From: Eucalyptus grandis
Taxonomy: Eukaryota; Streptophyta; Magnoliopsida; Myrtales; Myrtaceae
Length of the DNA: 64,000 bases
Direction: 5' to 3'
NCBI RefSeq assembly: GCF_016545825.1
Contig: NC_052622.1
Location: forward strand, 47,536,770-47,600,769
Numbering within the stretch: the stretch's first letter is position 1; every line of letters starts with the position of its first letter. Position numbers and translations under genes: made by a program. Shown in pieces: positions 36,891-47,199 of the stretch. Below the pieces are notes generated by a model. It saw only the letters and a list, made by a program, of their open reading frames with translations. It was not told the DNA's origin and did not search any database.

Positions 36891-36904
36891 ACTGCCCCTC
36901 TTTG
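36891..36904 (-). other. Polypurine tract of the gag-only element
   Basis: Minus-strand AAAGAGGGGCAGT directly precedes the TGTTGACACC start of the 3' LTR, the expected position of the plus-strand primer. Confidence 0.75.
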
Positions 36905-37215
36905 AATGTGAGCTCGTAGAGGTTGCATTCAAAGACAAATTGAAACCTAAATTTTGACCATACACATGCGATGAATGATTTTTTTGTTGGAAAATGAATT
37001 CCATTTTAAAATGCAATATATATGATGCCCGAAAATGCTAATGCAAATATATGATGTGAAAGGAAAGAGCGTACCTACAAATTACTTACCAGTCAGTGCG
37101 GTAAAGCATCTTGAGGTACATGATAAATCTTTGTTTACTCCACAAGTACCCAACTCTCACTCAGGTTCCTTGAAGAGTGTAACAGGTAATAGATTGAGAC
37201 ATTGAGATTGAGAAG

Positions 37216-38050
37216 AACATTCACATCCAAAGTGAAATGTTCAAAGAATTGAGTTGAGACATCTAGATCTAGATTGAGATGTCAAGATTTTTGAACTCGA
37301 AATACCTAGATCCAAACTAAGGTATAACAAGAAGGATCGAAAAACATTCACATCCAGAGTGAAATGTTCAACGGAAATAATTAAGACATCCAGATCCAGA
37401 CTAAGATGTCAAGAGTTTTGAATTCGAAATACCTAGATCCAGACTAAGGTATAATGAAAAATGTCGAAAAAACATTCACATCCAAAGTGAAATATTTAGA
37501 CGAAAATAATTAGGACATCCAGATCCAGACTGAGATGTCGAAATTTTGGAAATCGAAATACTTAGATCCAGACTAGGTATAACGAGAATAGTTGAAAAAC
37601 ATTCACATCCAGAGTGAAATGTTGAATGAAAATAATCAAGACATCCGGGCCCAGACTGAGATGTCAAGAGTTTGGGACTCAAAATACCTATACCTAGACT
37701 AAGGTATGACGAGGAAGATCGAAGAACATTCACATCCAGAGTGAAATGCTCTAACGAAAATAATCAAGACATCCGGGTCCAGACAGAGATGTCATGATTT
37801 TGGAAGCTCAAAATACCTAGATCCAGACTAAGGTATAACGAGAAAGATCGGAGAACATTCACATCCACAGTGAAATGTTCAATGAAAAGAATCAAGACAT
37901 CCGGGTCCAGACAGAGATGTCATGATTTTTTAAAACTCGAAATACCTAGATCCAGACTAAGATATAACGAGAAAGATCGAAGAACATTCACATCCAGAGT
38001 GAAATGTTCAATGAAAAGAATGGAGACATCCAGATCCAAACTGAGATGTC
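37216..38050. repeat. 127-129-bp tandem array of three-hairpin units
   Basis: Repeats start AACATTCACATCC at 37216, 37343, 37471, 37598, 37725, 37854 and 37983. Each unit holds three short inverted repeats in fixed order. A is AACATT-CAC...GTG-AAATGTT, B is GACATC...GATGTC and C is ATACCT...AGGTAT. All three have the central sequence ATCCAGA or a one- or two-base variant. Seven A, seven B and six C modules are present. The array lies between gag and the 3' LTR, in the 3' untranslated part. Tat-branch elements are known to carry tandem repeats there, and such repeats can seed satellites. Confidence 0.88.
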
Positions 38051-40686
38051 TAATTTTTGGAAAATGGTAAAGAAACTTACTTGGAATATCTTACCTTCAC
38101 GGAGGGTAGAGTGATCCAAAGTAGTTGGTGTTACATATCCAAGACTCGTACTTTTCTACGGTCACCTAGCATTGCAACATTGATTATCTGACCAGGACTC
38201 GAACCTTTTCTCGATCGCCTAAATCTGAGGAAAACTTATGGGGGACAACTCCGTTGATTCTAGTGTTGGTGCATTTGAGAGGGAAATACCTGTGCAACGA
38301 CGAGTATTCGAGTATTTAAGGTAGAGATATACTTACCTAGTAACATCTCTGATCCTAGGGGATATGTCTCCTGCAAAACATGGTCGTAGGAGAGGTAATA
38401 TGCATTTATGATCACAAACATGCATTGATTTAAGGGCGGTTCATGCGCTATGATTTATATCAAGCCTGCATCACCTAACTTCCATTGGGAAGGATTTCAC
38501 AAAAAAAAAAAAAATGTTCCAATCTAAACACATGAGTGTCATGGATGTGCCAAATGGGGGACCTCTTGGTCTGAAAGGACTTTTCACTCATCCTCATTAA
38601 AATGGGTTGTTTTATCCTGACCTTTGATGCAGGATTTTGACAGTCACTTCATCTCACCATCGTCATGCCGAACAAGGGTCCGAGTAATCTCGAAAGTGGT
38701 ACGAACTTACCAATCTGAGAGGTCTTTAACAGGGACCGTAATGCGGTTTGGTCAACGGCTTAGTAAAAGAGACTCTTTGAGTCAAGGTTATTAAAAAATG
38801 AATGATATTTCACCATCATCCTAGGGTTTACAAGCCAAGAAACATGAGAAATGAAGCAGCAATTATCTTACTCGCACTTCTTCAAGCGATGCTTCCAAAC
38901 ATATGAACTTGTACGTTAATTCAAGTGCCCTAATCTGAAGAGACTTTGTAAGGGACGTAATGTAGGTTGGGTTCATGGGTTGAGAAACGAAAGGATCATT
39001 TGGCTCAAAAAGTGTTTATGTGGTCAAAGTTGGTGATCATCTTGACATTTCCAGCAATTTTCCTCTCCATCGTCGAAGATTTCCTTCACATCACAACTCC
39101 ACTTGATTGCAACATCTCAACATTCGAGTTTTTTTTTTTTTTTTTTTTTTTTGGGTATCGCCTTGTTGGAGATACAACTCACTTCATCAAGTATTTGATT
39201 TTTTCTTTGGGCATTGGCCTTGCTTTTACCAGGCACATTGCTTTTTCATGCCCCATTTTTTACACTCTTTTCTTTTTGACAAAGTCTCCATTTTTATCAG
39301 CATTGTAAATTATGCTACTTGAGTGGTTTGATTTTTCCTTGCCCCAGTGTGGGGGATAATCACCAACTAGGCTTAATATGAAACGAATTCATAGGCTCAA
39401 ATGGGCTATGCAATGGATAATAGTGTGTGGATAGAGAAAGAACTGCTCTTCGTCATTCTAAGGCACTTCAAATTATCGTACAAGTTACACTGCGAAAACA
39501 ATACTCGATGATTGATGCAAGTGTGAGTAAGAAAATTCCTACCATTTCACTTCAAACTTTGTCCCAGTATGGGATGATCCTTGACAGGGATAACTTTAGA
39601 AGCTTTTCTGTGTGTGGGCTCAAAGGGCTGAACAATGGATTTACCTGTAGTGTTTTTGGTAGCAGAAGAAACTGCCTCTCATCACCTTGGTTGATGTACC
39701 CTTTGCGAGATCACCCTTTTCCTTGTGGGCATGGAATTTTTCACACAACTCACTGGGGGTCAGTGTATGAAATAGTGTACGGAATAAGGCTTGCCTTTCG
39801 TCATTCCAAAGTATGCCATTTGACACATTCAATCTATCTCACATGATTCATCAAGGAAAACATGCAATATTTGCAACAAGTTTAGACAATTGAATTTGCA
39901 ACTCAATGAGGCAATTTATTCATCATAAAATGTTTGCAATTCAAAACATGACATGACAAATTCTATCATGGGTAATACTTCTTGAAAGCATCAGAATTAA
40001 TTGGAGTAGAAAATTCATGACTACCCATTTATGCTAGGACGGCACCTCCTAAAAGTACATTCCTTAGCACATATAGGCTGTAATTTGGAACAAACTTGCC
40101 CCCAAGATCTTCCCCCGAAGAATGATGGCTCTCTTTTACTTGCCCCAAATCCTTTTTTCATTGCAAGTGCGCTCTAAACTTGTTGATCACAAGTCAAGTA
40201 TATGATCATTGAAACTTGATACGCTATTCTCAGATGTCTCTTGTCATAACAAGTTATGGAATTATGCACCGAGACAAGAAGCAAATGAGTTAGATAAACA
40301 AACGGAGTTTAATCATTTACAAGTTTTGGGAAAAATGTTTTTTTATTAGCAGTGAAATGCTTTTGTTTTTGAAAAAAATTTGGGAAGAAGCATGAAAGAG
40401 TCCAGCCCTCGGGATTTATCCGCGGATGATATTTTTCTTTTTCATGGTTGGATATCGTCATCGGACTGGTTTGGAGTACCCCGTCATGTCCTCAAAATTG
40501 GAAATAAAATTGTAATTTCATTGATATTCATCAATCAATTACATTTATTGAATGGAAAATGCGAATTCAAGTCCTAAAAAAAAGTGAAAAACAATCGCTA
40601 GATAGCGATAATAACTCCTAAAAAGCGATAAAATTCCTAGAAAGCAACAAAAATTCCCGCGCAGGGGAATGTGCAAAAGTAATAAG
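38051..40686. other. Non-coding internal region of the gag-only element
   Basis: This 2.6-kb stretch separates the hairpin array from the gag stop codon. Neither strand shows protease, RT, RNase H or integrase motifs. Open stretches such as 39427-39846 (plus) resemble no family. A run of 24 T lies at 39129-39152. It may be the scrambled remnant of pol or unrelated spacer carried by the family. Confidence 0.5.
39129..39152. repeat. T homopolymer
   Basis: Uninterrupted run of about 24 T (A on the coding strand of the element). Length may be affected by sequencing error. Confidence 0.9.
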
Positions 40687-42102
40687 TTACTCTTGTGGGC
40701 CAGGGCCCATTTCTTCCAAAGGTCCTTCATCAATGGCATTCACCCTATCCTCATGCTCAGGTAGACGATTCTTTTTGACATTCAGTTGAGCGGTACTGAA
40801 GGCAAACGCCTTGGTGTCCAGTAAGTTTTGGACCTTATGTTTCAAAGTCAAGCATTCATCAGTCGAATGTCCTACTTCCCCCATATGATACTCGCATTTC
40901 TTGGAGGGATCGTAGTTGGAAAATTTTTCAGCATTGGGTCGCTTTGGCTCATAAGACAGCAACTCCTTCTTTTGAAGAACCTTCAAGACACAGGACGAGA
41001 GGGCCAGGAAGAGGAGTGAATTGCCTCTTAACAAATTGCCGAGGGGCAGACGATCGGCCTTCCCTTTGTTGATTCTTAGGGACATGAACAACTGGAGGCT
41101 TGCTAGATTGTGCATATGTGACATTGACTTCCGTGCTTGGTTCTTTGTCTTTCTTCATGGTGAACCTTTTGCCTTGATTGGTTGGTTCATTGAACCATCC
41201 ATCTCTTAGCCCAACTTCAATCTGTTCACCCACCGGGATAAGTTGGTTGAAGTTCTCCACGTACATGCTAGCCATTCGGTTGCGAAACTCAAATGGGAGG
41301 GTCTTGACGAACAACTTCATTAGCTCCTTATCGGCGGAGCCGGAGTGACTTGAGCGGCCAGATTTCTCCACCTCACAGCATACTCCTTGAACGACTCGCT
41401 TTTCTTCTTCTCCATCTGCTCAAGATCCTCTCGGGAAGGTGCAATATCCATATTGAACTTATATTGCTTGAGGAATGCATCAGTCACTTCATTCCAGGTG
41501 TCAAGGAGGTTTACATTCTTCATTATATACCAGTTCAGTGTAGGCCCAGTCAGACTAGCATGGAACGATTGAATCATGAGAGGCTCATTCTTGACATATT
41601 GGGCCATGCGTACGTGGTACATCTGTAAATGAGCTTTTGGGCAGGAAGTACCATCGTATTTTTCAAACTCCGGCATTTTGAACTTCTTCGGCACCTTGAC
41701 CTTCTCATACACTGACAAGTCGAACGGGAGTGAGTTTTGTGATCCTTGCAATTGCTTCACTTTCTCTTCTAGCTTTGCAACGCGCTCATCTTGATTTGTC
41801 TTAGGAACGTTGTCAGGCTTGGTCTTTCCAACAAGGACCGAGTCATCTTCTAGCCCGGGCATGTCGTCATCAATCGTTTGAACCTTGTTCGCTTGCTTCG
41901 GGATAACTACTTTAGGAAGAGCGGGTGCAGCCGTTGGATTTGCTTGGAGAAATTGGAGTTGATCCGTCACAAGCTGTATAGAGGCAAGCACTTGTTGGAG
42001 TTGAGTCTCCACAGCGGACATACGATCACGCATTTCAGCTTGATCAGCCATTCTAGCTCTTAATCGCGTGATGATGGAAGAGCGTGAAGGATCCGTTATC
42101 AC
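40687..42102 (-). pseudogene. gag of the gag-only element, two frameshifts
   Basis: Reading starts at ATG 42102 on the minus strand. The N-terminal part has a heptad-like segment (A-D-Q-A-E-M-R-D-R-M-S near residues 18-28) and a linker. The capsid-like core follows: K-K-F-K-M-P-E-F-E-K-Y-D-G-T near 41655-41700, then S-F-H-A-S-L-T-G and W-N-E-V-T. The frame is lost near 41345, continues in 40949-41371, and is lost again near 41000 before the C-terminal 40687-41000 segment. That segment contains a single zinc-knuckle-like C-E-Y-H...G-H-S-T-D-E-C. It would assemble particles that package the element RNA. Two single-base shifts break it, although the LTRs are young; sequencing error is possible. 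No pol follows the TAA at 40687. Confidence 0.82.
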
Positions 42103-43058
42103 CTAATCCAAATAAACAGAAATATGTAAGCACGATGTGTAAATAGAGAGCCAATCCATGACAACAATCTATTTTAGTCAAGAAAAGTTCACACATGAAA
42201 AGGATTTCTTAAAAATGGATTAAGAAAACAAAAACATGGGATGCCCCGAGTAAGGACGAAATTTCCTAAACATGAACTAGGAAGAGCCAAGACACAAATT
42301 GAAAACAAATTTCCAATTTTTCAAATGATTCATTGCATGGCAATTTCCTCATTTCATTCATAATTGACAAATGAATTAAATCAATGATTGACCTAAATTG
42401 TCATGGACCGACCAAAAGTATGACAAACTAAGTAAATTGCATAGTATAAGGATAGAAGACTTACTTCACCAAATAAATGGCAACCACACAGACATGCACA
42501 TGAGATGTGAGGCTCGATTTCTACTCTAGACAGGCTTAGCAAAGTGAAGCCACAAGGATGATCAGACTAGCCACGGGCGTGTGGACTATGTCGGGTCCTC
42601 ATGACTCCGGCTTGGTCAAAGAGCTGACCCAGGTCGCGGGCATGCGGACCGAGGTGGGTACTCTTGACACCATGAAAGAAATTTCGGGATTGAGATGGGC
42701 GACTCGTACCGCAAGCATGCAGTCGAAGTGGTATCCATCTCAATACCATCCTAAATGATCCTATGCAGCCCAGGTCCGGCGGCAGGTTGTGTGTGTAAAG
42801 TGTAGTGATAAATGCAAGGCATGCATGACAATTTATATCAAGCAGCACTTCATATATGAAAGTAAACCATACATTCCTACACCTCCCTGCATAACAAATG
42901 TTAGCAAACACTTCCCCTTATACATCCCAATCTGCAAGAACATTTAACACCTAAATGTTAGGGACGTACCTGGAATCCTCGCTACCAAACAAAAGCATTT
43001 TTTCAAAAAAGAAAATTGGCATAAGTCCACTAAGAATTTCAACTCAACTCCCCAGCGG
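42103..43058 (-). other. 5' untranslated leader and primer-site region of the gag-only element
   Basis: About 950 bp between the 5' LTR and the gag ATG, AT-rich and without an ORF of note. Next to the LTR the minus strand reads GACTCCGCTGGGGAGTTG (about 43041-43060). This resembles the primer-site region I associate with Tat/Ogre elements; which tRNA it matches I cannot settle here. Confidence 0.5.
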
Positions 43059-45916
43059 AGTCGCGACCAATTTTTTTGGGTGTGAACCACCTAGGGTTTG
43101 GCTAATGGATTGTTAAGCCTAAACTTAACTCGGGCTCTCCCAAGCCCATACCAATTCGCGACTTAGATTCAAGTTTTTAACATGCAATTGATTTTCAATT
43201 AGGAGTCGCCACTAATCAATTTATGGTAGGTCGATTAGACACCTAAGTAAAATAATGGGAGAATTATTTTACTTCTACGAACCAGAGATTATGGGTACGT
43301 GGACTTGGTTACACTAGATTTCTCTAATGCCCTTTCGGTACCATTCTTTTAATTTTGAAAAATGTTTGGCAGGTAGCTTGAATTGATTTTAAGCTATCTC
43401 ACTAACATGTAAGGTGTTCATGCAGGTGCGCAAGCCACCAATTTAACACCCAAGAAAGTAATTAAATAATGCAGGACTTACCTCAAAGCAACGAAAGCAT
43501 CTAGTGTTAAATTGAAATCCACATCAACAACCCTAGATATGGTTTCTAATTAACACGCAATTTTTTTGTTTTGTTTTCACTTAATTAATGAAAATCATGC
43601 AATATGCAATGCATGCCACTAATTTAACATGAAATGATATGACATGGCAACATGACTTAGCTATATGACCTAAGCAATATGACATAACTAACCATGTAAT
43701 CTATCCTAAGCATGAGATGATTTATTCTAAATAATTTTTTTGTATTTTCTATGAGATTCGAAATTTAAGAAATGCAACATTTAAATATGCAATCTAAATT
43801 AATCTAATGACCTAATTCTAATGACGGGCAATTTCTAATTAGAAATGAACCTAACAATAATCACTAAATGACATGCAAATGACATTTTTATTTTGAAAAT
43901 GCAATCTATCCTAGAAATTGCAACTAATTTATCCTAAGACAAATTTTATGAAATTTGAAATGATCTAGCTAGATTAAGATTTTATCTAATTTAAACTAGG
44001 GATTAACTCATATTAAATCCTAATTTAAACTAAGACATTATCTAAATCTAAAATGCAATTTATCTATAAAAAAATTATCTAAATTTAAAATGAAACATGC
44101 AATTCTAATCTAATATGCACAATGATTTTTGTGTGTTTTTCTTTAAGAAATTCGAAATTAAAACTAACATGCAAAACTAACAACCTAAATGATTGCACTT
44201 TCTTTTTTGGATTTTTTATTTAAAAATTCGAAATAAGATTGCAATCTTAAATATGCAAGATAACAACAAACCTAATCCTAATTAAGATTTTTTTATTTTT
44301 TATTTTACGAAAATAAGATTTGACTCAACCAACTTAACGATAGCAAATCAAATAAGATAAGATTGATATCCAAAAATTGGCGAACCATATCTCGCGCATG
44401 AGATCGGGTTGACCAATTTTAAAATTAAATCGCCAATCGAATCTCGGGCTTGAGATTGGATTGTCGATTTTTGTAAGAGATTGCAAGTCGGATTTCGGGC
44501 GCGAAAATCGGACTGTCATTCCCTAATTTGAGGGGCACTTTCTTGTTGGAATCTCAATCAAACATTTAAGAGGAACAATTCCACTAAATAAAATCAGATA
44601 TAATGGAAAATTAAAAAAAAAACTATAACTAAATAAGCAATAATAATGAAAAATCTACCTAATACCCTTTCCCCTTTTTTTTCTCTTTCCTTTCCCACGT
44701 GGAATCGTGGGTCTCCAAGGACAACCAGCTGATCAGTCCGGCGAGGGAACTCCGGCAAGGGTGAACCAGCGAACCAGCGGCAACAGAGGGATGCGGAGCA
44801 CGGATCACGTGAGGGCGGACGGCCAAGGCGAGGCGGTGGTAGCTGCGGGGCACTGATCGTCACGGGTCGGCGTGGGGCCGAGCGGGGCGGCGTTGGGCAG
44901 ATCTGGGTCGAGTCCGGTCTCGGCAGAGCTTCGGGCAGCAGGGCACAGGGATTCGGCGGTAGCGTCGAATCGCGAGGTTGAAGCCGAGGTTGGGCGAGGG
45001 GGCTCGTGGGCTTCTGAGCCAACGCGCAGGGACGGAGGCGATTCGGCAGTAGGGCTGGGTGTCGGTGCGGCGTCCGACGAGCAGGAACGTCGGGTCTCGG
45101 CGCGGCGGAAGAGAGGCGCGCAGTGCGGTGGTGGATTGCGCGATGATGTGGAGGCTTAGCAGCTGCAGGGGCGACGGGCTCTCGGAGCAGCCACACGGGT
45201 GCGGTGAACGGCGGTAGTCGCGTGGTGAGGCGGAGGAGCTCCGGGTAGTCGCGGATGGAGCAGCAACGCGGGGGCAGCAAACTTGGAGAGACGATGAACA
45301 GTAAGGGTCAAATCACCCCACTTTTTCTGCTTTTCCGCTTCTCCTCTGTCTCTTCCTGTCACTCTCCTTTTTCACTTCTGACTTTTCACTTTTTTGCTTT
45401 TTTTTTTTCCTCTTCCTTGATCAAAAGAAAACCTAGCGAAAAGCCCCCTTCTAAACCTCTCGCACACACGGCCTTTTATAGGGAAAGGAATGGATTTTCA
45501 AATTCTTTCTCGAATCAATCTTCGTAAATCTTTTCACAAATTTCATCACATATTGATAAGGATTCGAGATCAAGATGAAATTTTTCTAAATCCAAATCTT
45601 TTAAAGACAAATCGCAATATTTTTTATCCATCTGCCCTATCTAAAAAATTTCATATCCCGATTGAAATTTCAAAATTAATTTTCCACGAGATAATTTTCG
45701 ATCATTAAAAATATGGGCCTGGGCCGACTTGCTCGTTTCATGGGCTTAATCCAACTAATTTGAAACCATCTGCCTTCCGTCCAATAAAATGCAAAAAATG
45801 CAAATAACAAAAATAAATGCAACCTATATCTGTATGTTATGCAATTAATAAAATTAACCCCTAATTTCATATGCAATAAATAAATAAATTAAATCACCAA
45901 AATTTAGGTGTCAACA
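43059..45916 (-). repeat. 5' LTR of the gag-only element
   Basis: Near-identical to 34041-36890. Differences seen include G/T in GGGTACGTGG (43295 region), a 2-bp loss beside the microexon acceptor, a few homopolymer lengths, and more changes in the GC-rich block (44730-45300). The inner end reads GGTCGCGACT rather than GACA. Confidence 0.88.
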
Positions 45917-45921
45917 GGCAC

Positions 45922-46435
45922 CTAACGGGATATCTAATTAATCATAAATCTAATGTGTTGTTTAAAAAACAGAGAGATTTCTGTGCGCCATGAACCCCTG
46001 TAATCAACCTCGGTGCCTTCTATATTTGTTGGGTTTCAACAAAGTTTCTTATTTATTTGGGACGCACTTCATCAAGCAACAACGGAATTAACGTCGTATA
46101 GGTTAGTAGATATTGACTTAGTAGATATTGACTTGCCTCAAGTCCGGTGGCGTCGGCGGTGAGCGAACCGTGAACTTCGGCTACAAGCACGGCTGGTGAC
46201 TGGACGACGCGACGGCGGACGGAGATGCGGCTGGTGGCAATTTCCAAAAATCTCAAGCTGTTATGGTCCGAGCTGAAGCGACGGAGTGGCGTGGGTGGCC
46301 GTTGATGAGTAGCAGGGAGGGAATGAGACCGTGAGGAATTTTCTGTTGAAGGTTTGCTGAGGAATGATGGGCCAATGAAACTAAAATTGGCGAATGAAAC
46401 TATAACGATGGAAAATAAAAAGAGGTCGTCTCTCT
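45922..46435. other. Unassigned sequence right of the gag-only element
   Basis: This continues the flank interrupted at 34040. No gene is recognised. TTAGTAGATATTGACTT is duplicated in tandem near 46102-46135. Short GC-rich ORFs on the minus strand here have no known domain. Confidence 0.4.
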
Positions 46436-46439
46436 CCCG

Positions 46440-47140
46440 CTTGCTCTCGGTTGACTTTGTTAGTCAATAACCCAAATTTCGTGGCAGTAGGGAACGGAGA
46501 CAACTCCATGACTCCGTGTCTTCGTGTGGGGAGTGTTCCCTTCGCCCATGACACTTGCAACTCCATGCACTTACGTGGCTGCAGCATAATCTAAGGTCTC
46601 CCTTTGCTGTCCACCGAAGAAGGGTAACGTGGCTGCTTGGTCAAGATCTTCACTCTGGTTGACCGGCTGAAAGAAAAGAGAAACGTGGCTGTGGGTTTGA
46701 TGGCCAGAATTCTTCGTTTGCATGCAGCATGAGCAGCTTGACGTGGCTGCAAATTTCGGGAGTCAACCTTTCTCTTTGGTTGACTGCCAAGAGTGAAATG
46801 GTTGACGCGGGGCAGCAGAATTCTCGGCTCTCCAAATGTACGTATGCATGGTGGTCGACAGAGGGGAACAACGTGCATGGTTGCTGCATGATCAAAGTCA
46901 ACATCTTCGTTTGCTTAAGGGACACATGGTTGGACGTGGCCGAAGATTTTGGTCAACCTTTTTCCATTTCCTTGACTGCTTGGACGTGTCTGCTTGGACG
47001 TGTGCATGGCTAGAAGAAAAGTTGCATGGAACTCAACTTGGCGACGTATCATTTGGAAGGAACCACGGTCTTGCGTGTGGTGTTACGTAAGAAATTTTCA
47101 ATGAGACGATAAGTTATGCAATGATCGGATTGTCTTGACG
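46440..47140. promoter_or_regulatory. Cluster of ACGTGGC and TTGAC motifs
   Basis: ACGTGGC occurs near 46573, 46627, 46682, 46741, 46934 and 47133; the first four are spaced 54-59 bp. Interleaved are about ten TTGAC cores or complements (near 46449, 46643, 46657, 46760, 46780, 46800, 46896, 46950 and 46970). ACGTGGC is the core of ABRE/G-box sites bound by bZIP factors, and TTGAC is the core of W-boxes bound by WRKY factors. The regular spacing suggests a diverged tandem repeat of about 55 bp carrying both. It lies upstream of the Copia gag and could be part of that element's LTR or leader, but no LTR edge is seen. Confidence 0.4.
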
Positions 47141-47199
47141 TGGCAAAGACGTGATTATGAGGGTACGTCGTAAGATCATCACGAAACGTGACGTATTGG

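Larger units (their letters stand above)
34041..45916 (-). mobile_element. Complete gag-only LTR retrotransposon (TR-GAG type)
   Basis: An 11.9-kb element with LTRs of 2850 bp (34041-36890) and 2858 bp (43059-45916), perfect GGCAC duplications (34036-34040 and 45917-45921), TG..CA-type ends (minus-strand start TGTTGACACC) and a polypurine tract. Its only coding region is gag (40687-42102, minus). There is no protease, reverse transcriptase or integrase, so it must move with enzymes of another element. The LTRs differ at only a few positions per several hundred bases by eye, so the insertion is recent relative to everything else here. Gag style, long LTRs and 3' untranslated tandem repeats suggest the Tat/Ogre branch of Ty3/Gypsy. 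Confidence 0.88.

Noticed and set aside
37216..38050. CRISPR-like array
   Set aside because: Evenly spaced short palindromes look similar at first, but the whole 128-bp unit is repeated including the sequence between palindromes. There are no unique spacers, and the context is a plant retrotransposon.
39427..39846. 139-codon plus-strand ORF
   Set aside because: It lies antisense in the non-coding part of the gag-only element. No family motif; the minus strand has nothing better.
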